A stretch of 64,000 bases of DNA from Streptomyces sp. XD-27 (GCF_030553055.1 NZ_CP130713.1:3968001-4032000); one strand, 5' to 3'. Positions 1 to 8,384 are shown, counted from the first letter of the stretch. The notes: generated by a model from the letters alone, not told the origin. Numbers and translations are program-made.

Positions 1-80
1 GCCGGGGAGTCCCGCGCGCTGGCGCCCGTGCCCGCGCCATCGGAGCCGCCACGGGAGCCCGCCCCGGGAGCCGGGCGTGG
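1..80. other. window edge, no supported gene
   Basis: This stretch lies downstream of the minus-strand phosphatase gene. A minus-strand ATG at 40 opens an Arg/Ala-rich frame running off the left edge, but it has no convincing ribosome site and is too short to call. I see no other feature here. Confidence 0.3.
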
Positions 81-824
81 CTAGGCATCGCCGATGCGGA
101 CGAGTGCGAGCGTGATGTTGTCGGGGCCGCCCGCGTCGATCGCGGCCTTCCACAGTTCGAACGCCGCGCGGCCGTCGTCGTGCACCCGCAGCAGCTCGCC
201 GAGTGCGTCGTCCGGCACCGGATCGGTCAGGCCGTCGGAGCAGATCAGGTAGCGGTCGCCCACGGAGAGCCCGATCGTCGCCACGTGGGGCGTGACCGCG
301 CTGAAGCCGGGGGTGCCGCCGAGGGTCTGGGTGACGATCGGCGTGGTGCGCTGCCCCGGGGCCAGCGGCGGGTTGTCGTCCACGCTCACCTCGCGGAAGC
401 CGTCCCGTGTCGCGTCGTACACCCTGCTGTCGCCGACGTTGAACGCGAACAGCGACTCCGGCAGGACGACGGCGCCCGCGACCGTGGTGCCCATGGTGAC
501 CAGGTCGGGATTGGTGTCGGCGGCCGCGTGGACGGCGCGGTTGCAGACGTTCACGGCGTCGCGTACGGCCTCTTCGGTGTCCAGTGACGGGCCGAGCGAG
601 GCGAGCCGGCGGACGACCAGGGCGCTGGCGACATCACCGGCCGGCTGTCCGCCGAGGCCGTCGGCGACCGCGACGAGGAGCGGCGTGCCGAGGGGGAACA
701 GCAGCGTCTGCGGGTTCTCCGTCACGGTGCCGCACAGGGTCCACGGCCCGACCGCGAGGCTGTCCTCGTTGCGGGCGCGGACCAGCCCGGGGTGGCTCAG
801 TGCGCTGACGGCTACGTACGGCAT
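81..824 (-). CDS. PP2C-family protein serine/threonine phosphatase
   Basis: A metal-dependent PPM/PP2C phosphatase of 247 residues, expected in the cytoplasm and probably opposing Ser/Thr kinases. The family motifs are all present: RNED at 18-21, VADGLGG at 53-59, MGTT at 111-114, GDSR at 131-134, SDG at 196-198 and GPDN near the C-terminus, so the metal-binding aspartates look intact. It has no transmembrane segment, unlike the larger membrane PstP type. I chose the ATG at 824 because the catalytic domain begins there and GGAAG lies about 11 nt upstream; a GTG four codons earlier is possible. The frame stays open far upstream, but that part is low-complexity antisense of the divergent LuxR gene. 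No kinase gene is visible beside it. Confidence 0.88.
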   Translation of the reverse strand: MPYVAVSALSHPGLVRARNEDSLAVGPWTLCGTVTENPQTLLFPLGTPLLVAVADGLGGQPAGDVASALVVRRLASLGPSLDTEEAVRDAVNVCNRAVHAAADTNPDLVTMGTTVAGAVVLPESLFAFNVGDSRVYDATRDGFREVSVDDNPPLAPGQRTTPIVTQTLGGTPGFSAVTPHVATIGLSVGDRYLICSDGLTDPVPDDALGELLRVHDDGRAAFELWKAAIDAGGPDNITLALVRIGDA

Positions 825-1039
825 CGGCGTGCCCACTTCCGCGCGACGGCGGATCCGTTCCTCCACCACCAGTGTGACGCGGCGGCCGTACGATCGGCGC
901 CCGCTGATCCCTTCGCCATTTCCGTCGCGGCCTGTTGCTTCGCCGATCCCTTCGCCCATCGCTTCGCCGGGTTTGCCCGTGTGCCGTACGGGCGGACCAT
1001 GGAGGGAGGAACCGGCCCCGGCAGCGGGTGGGCAGCCAC

Positions 1040-3142
1040 GTGGACACCGACAGAGCGCTTGCAGCAGAGCTCGAAGAGCTTCAACGGCTTGAAGAGGAGA
1101 TCGCCTCCGGCGGCGAGGCGCTGGCCCGCGGCGCGTGGGCGAACGCGCGGGCGGCCTTTGAGCGGGCGTTGCACCGCGATGGGGACGCGCGGATGTACGA
1201 GGGCGGGGCCCCGCAGCGGTACAAGGGCGGCTCGCGGGCGGGCGCGGCATACGCGCGGGCGTACGAGGGGCTGGGCACGGCGGCGTGGTGGCTCGACGAC
1301 GCCGCCACGGCGACCGGGGCACGCACGCGGGCCTTCCGGCTCTACCAGGACGCGGGCGACCGCCGCAGCGCGGCCCGCGTGGCCACCGCCCTGGCCATGG
1401 ACCGGCACGCCGCGGGGGACGACACGGACGCCAGGGGGTGGCTGCGGTGGGCCCGGGGGCTGCTGGAGGGGGTGAGGGCGGATGCCGAGGCCGGGGCGGA
1501 GGCCGGGACGGCGTCCCGAGCCGGATCCGCCGCCGAGTCCGGCACCACGTCCGGCGCCGAGCCCGGCACGACATCCGGCACCGCGTCCGGGGCCGAGGCC
1601 GGGTGGCTTGCGGTTCGTGAGGCGCAGCTGGCGCTGGCGGCCGACCACGATCCGGAGGCCGCGGTGCGCGCAGCCACCGCGGCCGTGGCGGTCGGCCGGG
1701 CCTCGGCCGACCGTGATCTGGAGCTCCTGGGACTGGCCCATCAGGGGCTCGCCATGGTGGGGCAGGGCCATGTCGGGGAGGGGATGCGGCTGGTCGACGG
1801 CGCCGCGGCGGCGGCCGTCGCGGGCGAGATCCGGGACCCCGACGCGGCGGCCACCTGCTGCCGCTGTCTCGTGTCCGCCTGCGAGCAGCTCCAGTACTAC
1901 GAGCGAGCCGCGCGGTCGTGCCGGACCCTGCGGGACCTCGCGGCCCGCTCGCACCATCGGCTGATGCTGTCGATCTGCCGTACGCACGAGGCCGGGGTGC
2001 TGTTCTGGCGCGGCCTGTGGCCGGAGGCCGAGGCGGAGCTGGCGACCGCGATACGGGCGCTGGAGGCGACCCGCCCCGCCCGCGCCGCCGAGCCCGTCGT
2101 ACAGCTGGCGCGCCTCAGGTGCCGGCAGGGCCGGTTCGAGGAGGCGGCGACGCTGCTCGACGGCATCTCCCAGGCGGAGCAGGCGTCCCAGGCGGGCCAA
2201 GCGGACCAGACGACCCAGGTGGGCCAGGCGACGCTCCGGGCGGCGCCCGCTGCCGGTCCGCCGCCGCGCGCCCCCGGCGGCATCCCGGCACTGCTGGTCC
2301 GCGCGGAACTGGAGCTGGAACGCGGGGACGCGGGAAGGAAGGCGGACGGAACGAGGGACGGAACGGCGGACCGGAAGGCATACGGAGCGGACCGGAACGA
2401 CCAGAACGCGTACGGAATCGCGGACGGGAGCGCCGCGGCCGCCGCCGACCTCGCCGAGCGGTACCTGCGCGAGCTCGGCCCCACGGCCCGCTTGGAACGC
2501 GCCCCCGGGCTGGAACTGCTCGCCCGCGCGAAGGCGGCGACGGGCGACGTACGGGCCGCGGAGGCCGCGGCCACCGAGCTGGCGGCCGTGGCGGCGGACG
2601 CGGCGACGGAGCCGATGCGGGCGTCGGCGTGCCTGGCGGCCGGGGCGGTCGCCGCCGCCCTCGGGGACCACGAGAAGGCCGGGCGCCGGTTCGCGGACGC
2701 GGTGGACCACTACGGCCGCGGCGGCGTCTTCGAGGCCGCCCGCGCCCGCCTGCGGCTGGCCGACACGCTGGCCGCGCTGGGGCGGGCGCCGGAGGCGGCG
2801 GCCGAGGCCCAGGCGGCGTACCGCGCGTTCCACACCCTCGGCGCGGAGCGCGCCGAGGCCGATGCCGCCGCCCTCCTGCGCGGAATCGCGGCGTCCGTGT
2901 CGGACCGGACCGACCGTCTCGGCGGTGCCGGTACGCACCTGACACCGCGTGAGGTCGAGATCCTGCGCCTGCTGGCCCGTGGCCTGAGCGACCAGCAGAT
3001 CGCGGAGGAGCTGTTCCTGAGCCTCCACACCGTCGTACGGCACCTCGACACCATCTACGACAAGCTCGGCGCCGCCGGCAGCGCCGGCAGCGCCGCCCGC
3101 GCCAGGGCGGCGGCCTTCGCGCTCACGCACGGCGTGGCCTGA
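1040..3142 (+). CDS. LuxR-family regulator with large TPR-like N-terminal region
   Basis: About 700 residues. The C-terminus (about 633-690) is a clear LuxR/NarL helix-turn-helix beginning LTPREVEILRLLARGLSDQQ. The rest is alpha-helical and Ala/Leu/Glu-rich, resembling the TPR part of large LuxR regulators, but there is no P-loop ATPase as in the LAL subfamily. Three stretches look like inserted low-complexity linkers: Gly/Ser/Thr/Ala-rich near 155-190, a Gln/Ala run near 380-395, and an Asp/Gly/Arg/Lys run near 430-455. The start is uncertain: GTG at 1040 or GTG at 1028, with a strong purine tract at 1001-1010 that is rather far upstream of either. It diverges from the PP2C gene. Ligand and targets cannot be told. 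Confidence 0.8.
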   Translation: MDTDRALAAELEELQRLEEEIASGGEALARGAWANARAAFERALHRDGDARMYEGGAPQRYKGGSRAGAAYARAYEGLGTAAWWLDDAATATGARTRAFRLYQDAGDRRSAARVATALAMDRHAAGDDTDARGWLRWARGLLEGVRADAEAGAEAGTASRAGSAAESGTTSGAEPGTTSGTASGAEAGWLAVREAQLALAADHDPEAAVRAATAAVAVGRASADRDLELLGLAHQGLAMVGQGHVGEGMRLVDGAAAAAVAGEIRDPDAAATCCRCLVSACEQLQYYERAARSCRTLRDLAARSHHRLMLSICRTHEAGVLFWRGLWPEAEAELATAIRALEATRPARAAEPVVQLARLRCRQGRFEEAATLLDGISQAEQASQAGQADQTTQVGQATLRAAPAAGPPPRAPGGIPALLVRAELELERGDAGRKADGTRDGTADRKAYGADRNDQNAYGIADGSAAAAADLAERYLRELGPTARLERAPGLELLARAKAATGDVRAAEAAATELAAVAADAATEPMRASACLAAGAVAAALGDHEKAGRRFADAVDHYGRGGVFEAARARLRLADTLAALGRAPEAAAEAQAAYRAFHTLGAERAEADAAALLRGIAASVSDRTDRLGGAGTHLTPREVEILRLLARGLSDQQIAEELFLSLHTVVRHLDTIYDKLGAAGSAGSAARARAAAFALTHGVA

Positions 3143-3181
3143 TCCGGCCCCGGCTTGCCCCAACTGCTCCGGCTGCCCCGG

Positions 3182-3967
3182 CTATCGGGCTCTTCCCGCC
3201 CCTGGCTCGACGGCGGCAAGGGCTTGCGGCAGGGTGAACGCGTCGGCGTACAGGGCCCGGCCGACGAGGACGCCCTCGACGCCGTGCGGAGCCAGGGCCA
3301 CGACGGCCCGCAGGTCCTCAAGGGTGGTGACGCCGCCCGCGGCCAGCACCGCCGCGGGCGTACGACCACAGACATCGCGAAAGAGGCCGAGGTTGGGGCC
3401 GGACAGGGTGCCTTCCCTGCTCACGTCGGTGACGACGTAACGGGCGCACCCGGCGCGGTCCAGCACGCTCAGGACGTCCCCCAGTTCACCGGAGTCGGCG
3501 ACAGGCCCGAGCCCGGCCACGCGCAGGCCGCCGCCGGTGCGGCGCACGGGCAGGCTGACGCCGAGCCGTTCGCCGTGCCGGGCGATGGCCGTGGTACACC
3601 AGCGGAGATCGGCCAGGGAGCCGCGGCCGAGGTTGAGCCGGGTGCAGCCGGTGCCGAGCGCCCGGGCGAGGGAGTCGTCGTCGACCACTCCGGCACGGCA
3701 CATCAGCTGCACGTCGATGTCGACGGCGCCGATGACGCGACGGGCCGTGTCGACGTCGAAGCCCCCGCTCCCGTCCTCGGCCATCACCAGGTGCAGCCAG
3801 GTGGCGCCCTGTTCCTGGAAGGCGAGGGCGGCCTTGACCGGATCGGTGCGCACCGGCTCCGGCACCTGCCCGTCCTTGACGAGATGCACCACCCTGCCCC
3901 CGGCAACGTGGACCGATGGGAACACGGTGAAACCCTCCCGGCGCGCCCGCTTCACAGCCTCCGGCAC
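3182..3967 (-). CDS. HisA/PriA-like TIM-barrel paralogue, probably not a normal isomerase
   Basis: A 261-residue protein of the HisA/PriA phosphoribosyl isomerase fold. Conserved parts include GTGCTRLNLG (105-114), TDVSREGTLSGPN (180-192) and GGVTTLEDLR (211-220). The normal N-terminal catalytic Asp (PAVDV in PriA) is replaced by His20 in PSVHV. The first phosphate-binding motif, usually SGGIRD, reads MCRAGVVD (89-96). Asp181, the other general acid/base, is kept. It is not in a his operon; an SDR and a cupin are divergent. The start is GTG with GGGAGGGG five bases upstream. It could be a paralogue with another substrate or a non-catalytic protein. The fold assignment is firm; the function is not. 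Confidence 0.8.
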   Translation of the reverse strand: MPEAVKRARREGFTVFPSVHVAGGRVVHLVKDGQVPEPVRTDPVKAALAFQEQGATWLHLVMAEDGSGGFDVDTARRVIGAVDIDVQLMCRAGVVDDDSLARALGTGCTRLNLGRGSLADLRWCTTAIARHGERLGVSLPVRRTGGGLRVAGLGPVADSGELGDVLSVLDRAGCARYVVTDVSREGTLSGPNLGLFRDVCGRTPAAVLAAGGVTTLEDLRAVVALAPHGVEGVLVGRALYADAFTLPQALAAVEPGAGRAR

Positions 3968-4159
3968 TCCGTCCCCTCCCGCACGCCTCGTGACCGACTC
4001 CGCTTCGCGGGGACCCTAGCCGTCAGGCGAGGATGCCCGCCCCTGATCAGCGATCTCGGCCAGGTGGATGACCAGAACGCCGTCCTTGACGCGCCGCACG
4101 CCGCTGGCAGCATTCCGTGCCACCAGCCAACTGGCGGTCGTCCGCAGGGAAGGAGAACC

Positions 4160-4927
4160 GTGCCACGTGCCCTGGTGACCGGGGGAAGCAGGGGGATCGG
4201 CGCCGCGTTCGCCGACCGGCTCGCCGCCAAAGGCTGCGACCTCCTGCTGGTAGGCCGCGACAAGCAGGGCCTGCGCGCCACCGCCACGGCGATGCGCCGG
4301 ACCCACGGCGTCGCCGCCGACGCCCTCGTCGCCGACCTGGCTCAGGAACAGGACCTGGCCCTGGTGGAGGAACGCGCGGCCGCCGGTGTCGACATCCTGG
4401 TCAACAATGCCGGATTCGCTCACCCCGCTCCGTTCCCGCGGGTGCCGGTGGAAGACGAGATCCGCATGCTGCGCGTGCACTGCGAGGCCGTGCTGCGCCT
4501 GACCCACGCGGCGCTGCCCGCCATGAACGCCCGCGGCCGCGGCGGCATCATCAACGTCGCCTCCATCTGGGCGCTCTACCCCCGCAGCACGTACGGCGCC
4601 TCCAAGGCCTGGATGACGGCCTTCAGTGAGAGCCTGCGCCACGGGAACACCGTCCGGCCCGGTGTCCGCGTCATGGCCCTGTGCCCCGGCTACGTCCGCA
4701 CCGAACTGCACCAGCGCACGGGCAGGGACATCTCGCGCGTCCCCGGCTTCCTGTGGCTGCCCGCCGCCCAGGTCGCCGACACCGCCCTGCGCGACCTCGC
4801 CCGCAACCGGCGCCTCAGCATCCCCGGCACGCCGTACCGGATCCTGGCGGCCCTGGGCGGAATCAGCCCTCGTATCCCCTCCCTGATCCTGACTCACCTC
4901 GGCTCCCGTCCCACCCAGCACACCTGA
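4160..4927 (+). CDS. short-chain dehydrogenase/reductase (SDR)
   Basis: A 255-residue classical SDR, an NAD(P)-dependent oxidoreductase of unknown substrate. The cofactor motif TGGSRGIG is at residues 7-14, NNAG follows beta-4, the catalytic serine lies in NVASIWA, and YxxxK appears as YGASK. The C-terminal part (CPGYVRTELHQR and onward) is typical of the SDR subgroup that includes 3-ketoacyl reductase-like and YqjQ-like enzymes. The start is GTG preceded by AGGGAAGGAG. The frame is open upstream, but that segment is antisense to the HisA-like gene. It diverges from the HisA-like gene across 192 bp containing TTGACG at 4085, a possible -35. The cupin gene follows 87 bp downstream on the same strand. 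Confidence 0.88.
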   Translation: MPRALVTGGSRGIGAAFADRLAAKGCDLLLVGRDKQGLRATATAMRRTHGVAADALVADLAQEQDLALVEERAAAGVDILVNNAGFAHPAPFPRVPVEDEIRMLRVHCEAVLRLTHAALPAMNARGRGGIINVASIWALYPRSTYGASKAWMTAFSESLRHGNTVRPGVRVMALCPGYVRTELHQRTGRDISRVPGFLWLPAAQVADTALRDLARNRRLSIPGTPYRILAALGGISPRIPSLILTHLGSRPTQHT

Positions 4928-5014
4928 GGCGCCGCCCCACCCATATGGCGGCCTTCGGCCGCGCCCTCCGGTGGGAACCCATGGTGCAGGTCCCCTGAGG
5001 AGAGGAGGCGTCCC

Positions 5015-5488
5015 GTGGCGAAGAACGCCCACGTGCGCCGCAGCGGTGAAGGAAAGGCGTTCTGGATGCTGAACGGCCTTTACGAGGTCAAGGCATCGAG
5101 CGATGAGACCAACGGCGAAATGACCGTGATGGAGATGACCATCCCGGAGGGAATGGGCCCGCCGCCCCACATCCACCCCGGGACCGAGAGCGTCTACGTC
5201 ATCGAGGGGACACTGCGGTACCACATCGGCAACAAGACGGTCGACGGCGGCCCCGGGGACTTCTTCCACATCCCCGAGGGCACATTGGAACGGTTCGAGC
5301 CCACCAGCACGACGCGGATCCTGGTCACCTACACGCCGGGCGGCATCGACAAGTTCTTCGAGGAGGCGGGCGAACCCGCCCAACGGCGCGAACTGCCGCC
5401 CCAGTCGGACGCGGCACCGGACATCGACCGCCTCATCGAGATCGGCAAACGCCACGGAATCCAGATGCAGCGGATGACCCCCGCCTAG
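5015..5488 (+). CDS. cupin-domain protein
   Basis: A small single-domain cupin of 157 residues. Cupin motif 1 is perfect: GMGPPPHIHPGTE followed by SVYVIEG. Motif 2 (GGPGDFFHIPEGTLERFEPT) keeps its Gly and Pro positions, but the histidine normally following the PxG segment is Glu. The metal site may therefore be three-ligand plus Glu, or non-catalytic. Family members include quercetinase-like dioxygenases and sugar-binding proteins; the substrate cannot be predicted. The GTG start has GAGGAGAGGAGG just upstream, a very strong ribosome site. It probably shares the SDR transcript and is followed by a strong hairpin. Confidence 0.82.
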   Translation: MAKNAHVRRSGEGKAFWMLNGLYEVKASSDETNGEMTVMEMTIPEGMGPPPHIHPGTESVYVIEGTLRYHIGNKTVDGGPGDFFHIPEGTLERFEPTSTTRILVTYTPGGIDKFFEEAGEPAQRRELPPQSDAAPDIDRLIEIGKRHGIQMQRMTPA

Positions 5489-5503
5489 CTCCTGCCGTGG
5501 GGC

Positions 5504-5539
5504 GCTGGTGCGCGCGCCTGGAGGGGCGCACGCACCAGC
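5504..5539. terminator. hairpin terminator between convergent genes
   Basis: A 15-bp stem (GCTGGTGCGCGCGCC at 5504-5518 with its complement at 5525-5539, one mismatch) and a 6-nt loop, 15 bp after the cupin stop. There is no T-tract, which is usual for this GC content. Likely terminator for the SDR-cupin transcript and perhaps for the opposing gene. Confidence 0.7.
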
Positions 5540-5642
5540 AACGCGTGCGGGCCGGTTCGCAAGCTCCACACTCACGCACGAGGCGGCCCGACCGGCCCGC
5601 CCGTTCTCCGTCGTCGGGCCAAGGCCCGTCCGACGGGTCGGG

Positions 5643-6032
5643 TCAGGAGAGCCCTCCGGTCTCCCGCAAGTGATCGGTGATCGCATCCCGGCTCCTCATC
5701 AACCGCCGGGCAGGCTCCACCAGAACGGAGCCGTCGCGCGACCGCGCGACCTCAGCGAGCAGGCGGTAGACGGGGGCGACCTGATCCTCCAACGACGTGA
5801 CGAGGTCGAAGGCCCTGCGCGGCCCCACGAGGCGCACCACGGTCCCCTGCCGCCGCACTTGGCCTATGTGGCCATCGACAACCGCCACAACCTCGTGCAT
5901 GTCGACCTCGCGACCCTCGTCCAGCTGCTCAGCGGTCTGCCGGAGCGTACGTGCGATGTCCGTGGCCGCCTGCAGAAGGTCGGCATACGACTGGAGCGAC
6001 CTGGCTTCCTGCTCGGCGTGCCGGTCCCGCAA
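5643..6032 (-). CDS. small helical protein of unknown function
   Basis: A predicted 129-residue protein, highly charged and helical (for example SLQSYADLLQAATDIARTLR). It has no recognised domain, signal peptide or membrane segment. An upstream stop at 6051-6053 leaves TTG at 6032 as the only start before residue 40, with GGTGG about 9 nt upstream; that start is weak. Codon usage and the well-formed hydrophilic sequence suggest a real gene, but I do not recognise the family. It is convergent with the cupin gene and divergent from cutA. Confidence 0.5.
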   Translation of the reverse strand: MRDRHAEQEARSLQSYADLLQAATDIARTLRQTAEQLDEGREVDMHEVVAVVDGHIGQVRRQGTVVRLVGPRRAFDLVTSLEDQVAPVYRLLAEVARSRDGSVLVEPARRLMRSRDAITDHLRETGGLS

Positions 6033-6194
6033 GCGCGGAGGCCACCGGCACTACTTGAGTTGCTATGTCAGCCACGGAGCAGGAGTGTGCCACCCGTGAG
6101 CAACGCGCTGCGGTCCCTACTCGACGGGTCACAGCCAGAGTGAATCATCGGGAAGGCCCTCATCGAATCGACCAATGTGTCGTGGCCACGGGGA

Positions 6195-6210
6195 TAGGCT
6201 CGCTCGCATG
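6195..6210 (+). promoter_or_regulatory. possible leaderless promoter of cutA
   Basis: TAGGCT at 6195-6200 fits a -10 hexamer (TAnnnT) and ends 7 nt before the ATG at 6208, where no ribosome site is present. This spacing is typical of Streptomyces leaderless mRNAs. The -35 is not clear. Confidence 0.4.
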
Positions 6211-6540
6211 GCTGACTTTCTCCAGGTGTCGACAGCAACGGAGACCCGTGAGCAGGCGGTGGAGCTGGCCCGGTCCGTGGTGATGGCTCGCCTGGCTGCC
6301 GGGGCACAGATCGTCGGTCCAGTGGTCTCCGCCTTCTGGCATGAGGGCGAGTTCGGGACCGGTGAGGAGTGGCAACTGCTGCTGAAGACCCGGGCCGACA
6401 GGTATCCCGAAGTAGAGGCCCACTTCCTGGCACACCACCCGTGGAAGAACCCGGAGATCTCGGCCGTGCCAATCGTGGCGGGATCGGATGCGTACCTTCG
6501 ATGGGTGGCTACGACTGTCGAGTCGGTTGCGGCGAAGTGA
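6208..6540 (+). CDS. cutA: CutA-family protein
   Basis: A 110-residue CutA1-type protein, a small trimeric family linked in E. coli to divalent-cation tolerance but of unclear cellular role elsewhere. Recognisable family features are the N-terminal strand followed by TREQAVELARSVV, the AAGAQIVGPVVSAFWHEG segment, the EWQLLLKTRADRYPEVE strand-helix and the HHPWKNPEISAVPI C-terminal motif. The length matches the family. The ATG at 6208 is chosen because the fold starts there; there is no ribosome site, so translation may be leaderless. The XRE gene ends 3 bp away on the other strand. Confidence 0.88.
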   Translation: MADFLQVSTATETREQAVELARSVVMARLAAGAQIVGPVVSAFWHEGEFGTGEEWQLLLKTRADRYPEVEAHFLAHHPWKNPEISAVPIVAGSDAYLRWVATTVESVAAK

Positions 6541-6543
6541 GCA

Positions 6544-7875
6544 TCAGGTACTGGCCTTCTCCAGGACCTCGGCGACGGCTGGTAGCGCCTGGTACTCGCC
6601 GAGCCGCCGCAGTACGGGAGCAAGCCGCTCCCAGGGGCGGGCAGAAGCCACCCCGGCGGAAAGGTCCAATGCGCGCCCCGTGATGGCGGCGGCCTGCTCG
6701 ATCTCCCCCGCGAAAACGTAGGACTCGGCCAGCCACGACAGGTAGAGGCTCTTGTCTCGTGCGTGGGTGTCGTCGTACTGAGCCAACGCGGTCTCCAGGG
6801 CGGGGACAGCACGGAGTGGCCGCCGAAGCTCCGTCCAACACCGGCCGGTCATGATGCGCAGCTCGTTGCGGTCGACCCACGTCACCCAGTCCGGCTGCGG
6901 GGTGCCGTCGATCTCAGCGAGCGCGGCCTCCGCGCCGTTGAGGGCGCGCTCTGTCTCAGAGGCGTGGCCCGCGACCGCGTACGCCCACGCAAGCCGCTCG
7001 TACAGCAGCGCGCGCACGCCTGGAGCCGCATCGGGACCCGCAATCTCACACGAGCGGGCAGCGATTTCTATCCCGGCTTGCCGATCGCCGTTGACCGTCT
7101 GGTAGGCGAGGAAGGCGAGCGCGTTACCTGCGAGCGAGGTATCTCCAGCATCGACCGCGGCCTTGTGGCTGGCCTCGTAAAGCCCGGCTGCGTCTGCATG
7201 CCTACCGGCGTCGAACGCGGCCCAGCCAGCTTGCTGCGCTTGCTCGGCCAGTACGGAGAGTAAGGCCCGGCTGGTCTCTTCGGTGCAGGTGGTATCGCGG
7301 ATCAGAGCCTTCGTGGCCTGGTACTCACCGAGGTAGACCCGGTAGGTGTCCCTGCCTCCGAGTACGTCGTCAAGGCGCCGCAAGCGGGCTGTGCGCTCCC
7401 GGAGTCGCTCAGGAAGGTCGCTTCCGACCCGGCGGTGTGCCTGCGGGCGAGTGAGGTCGTGCAACCCCACGGCGAGCCCGGTTCCGGCCGATGCTTTGAA
7501 GAACTCCCTGCGCCGCACTTCGTCTCCGTCTCCGTTCGTGGCAGTGGAATGCGCAGGCATGGTGGTGATCCGACCCGGCGGCGAAACCTCCCATTCGCGC
7601 GGAGCGAGACCGAGGAGATCGCCAGGGATGCGTAATGCATCGGCAATCCGTGCGATCTTGTCGAATGTGGTCACGCTACCTTGACCACGCGCCAAGGCCC
7701 CCACGCGCTCCGGTTTGATGTCGCATTCGGCCGCAATCTTCGAGTAGCTGATCCCGGCCTCGCTACGTGCGAGGAAGAACACCGTGCCGAAATCATGGGT
7801 CGCGATCGCGGTTCTCATGTCCGTGCGATCAAGGAGTTCACGCGGGAGCGCCGTGTGCGGCCTGTAAGCGGTCAT
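6544..7875 (-). CDS. XRE-family regulator with TPR domain (two TTA codons)
   Basis: 443 residues. An N-terminal XRE-type helix-turn-helix spans about 28-95 (GISYSKIAAECDIKPERVGA...), followed by a linker with EVRRREFFKASAGTGLAVGL and a long TPR-like helical region to the C-terminus. This layout is common in Streptomyces regulators beside small accessory gene clusters. Codons 81 (7633-7635) and 205 (7261-7263) are TTA, so translation should depend on the bldA leucyl-tRNA. The ATG at 7875 has GAGG seven bases upstream. It diverges from a four-gene block that also carries TTA codons and probably controls it; palindromes in the 188-bp intergenic region are candidate sites. DNA target and ligand are unknown. 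Confidence 0.82.
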   Translation of the reverse strand: MTAYRPHTALPRELLDRTDMRTAIATHDFGTVFFLARSEAGISYSKIAAECDIKPERVGALARGQGSVTTFDKIARIADALRIPGDLLGLAPREWEVSPPGRITTMPAHSTATNGDGDEVRRREFFKASAGTGLAVGLHDLTRPQAHRRVGSDLPERLRERTARLRRLDDVLGGRDTYRVYLGEYQATKALIRDTTCTEETSRALLSVLAEQAQQAGWAAFDAGRHADAAGLYEASHKAAVDAGDTSLAGNALAFLAYQTVNGDRQAGIEIAARSCEIAGPDAAPGVRALLYERLAWAYAVAGHASETERALNGAEAALAEIDGTPQPDWVTWVDRNELRIMTGRCWTELRRPLRAVPALETALAQYDDTHARDKSLYLSWLAESYVFAGEIEQAAAITGRALDLSAGVASARPWERLAPVLRRLGEYQALPAVAEVLEKAST

Positions 7876-7900
7876 GAGATGCCTCGTTGCGCATGCTGGT

Positions 7901-7942
7901 GACAGTGTGTCGCATTGACCTGACAGTCAGCCTACCCATGAT
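7901..7942 (+). promoter_or_regulatory. divergent promoter region with two small palindromes
   Basis: TTGACC (7915-7920) and CATGAT (7937-7942), 16 bp apart, form a plausible plus-strand promoter. GACAGTGTGTC (7901-7911) and CTGACAGTCAG (7920-7930) are 11-bp palindromes flanking and following the -35 and could be operators for the adjacent XRE protein. The promoter reading is inference. Confidence 0.4.
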
Positions 7943-8003
7943 GGGGATACCCACGGGCGGGAAGTCAGCAGCTAGACGAGGCAGGACAGTTGGCTTCGAT
8001 AGA

Positions 8004-8034
8004 CCCCCGCGACCGATGTGCGTCGGTCCGGGGG
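8004..8034 (+). promoter_or_regulatory. leader hairpin upstream of the small-gene operon
   Basis: CCCCCGCGACCGA (8004-8016) pairs with TCGGTCCGGGGG (8023-8034) with one bulged base and a 6-nt loop. It lies between the likely promoter and the first gene at 8064, so it could act as an attenuator or an mRNA-stabilising 5' structure. Confidence 0.35.
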
Positions 8035-8063
8035 CGTGGTCAACGCTGCCTTGGAGCGTCAAC

Positions 8064-8384
8064 ATGGAAGAGACTATCGCCCGAATCGTTGAGTGGCTGC
8101 TGCGGCTGTTACTGCCCGCGCCTGGGCGCCACCGCGCGGCCCACCCTTCGTCCACCACCAGCCTGCAGGGCGCGCCCACGGTCAACCTGCCACCTGCGCC
8201 CGCCGCGACGGCGCCTGCCGTGCACGCGGAGGACGTCGCGCTGGTCCGGCCGTACCTCGTCGCACACGAGCGGTGTCAGGAAGCGCGACGTCAGCCCCAT
8301 CGTCGGCGGACGCTGTGGCTCGCAGTCCATGGCGTCGACGTCGGCACCCGCTGGATTCACGGCGTGAGGGTGGCGGCACGGTGA
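8064..8384 (+). CDS. small unknown protein, first gene of TTA operon
   Basis: 106 residues. An amphipathic or hydrophobic N-terminus (IARIVEWLLRLLLPAPG) is followed by a Pro/Ala/Thr-rich middle and a conserved-looking basic C-terminus (RRRTLWLAVHGVDVGTRWIHGV). I do not recognise a domain. ATG at 8064 has TTGGAG 7 nt upstream. Codon 16 is TTA (8109-8111). The stop overlaps the next start as GTGA, so the two are translationally coupled. The frame is open upstream to 7887, but the earlier ATG lacks a ribosome site and lies ahead of the likely promoter. Confidence 0.65.
   Translation: MEETIARIVEWLLRLLLPAPGRHRAAHPSSTTSLQGAPTVNLPPAPAATAPAVHAEDVALVRPYLVAHERCQEARRQPHRRRTLWLAVHGVDVGTRWIHGVRVAAR

Noticed and set aside
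812..3163. Long minus-strand frame opposite the LuxR-type gene
   Set aside because: Arg/Gly/Pro-rich composition without domains; it is the antisense of a gene with a clear helix-turn-helix, a normal artefact in DNA of this GC content.
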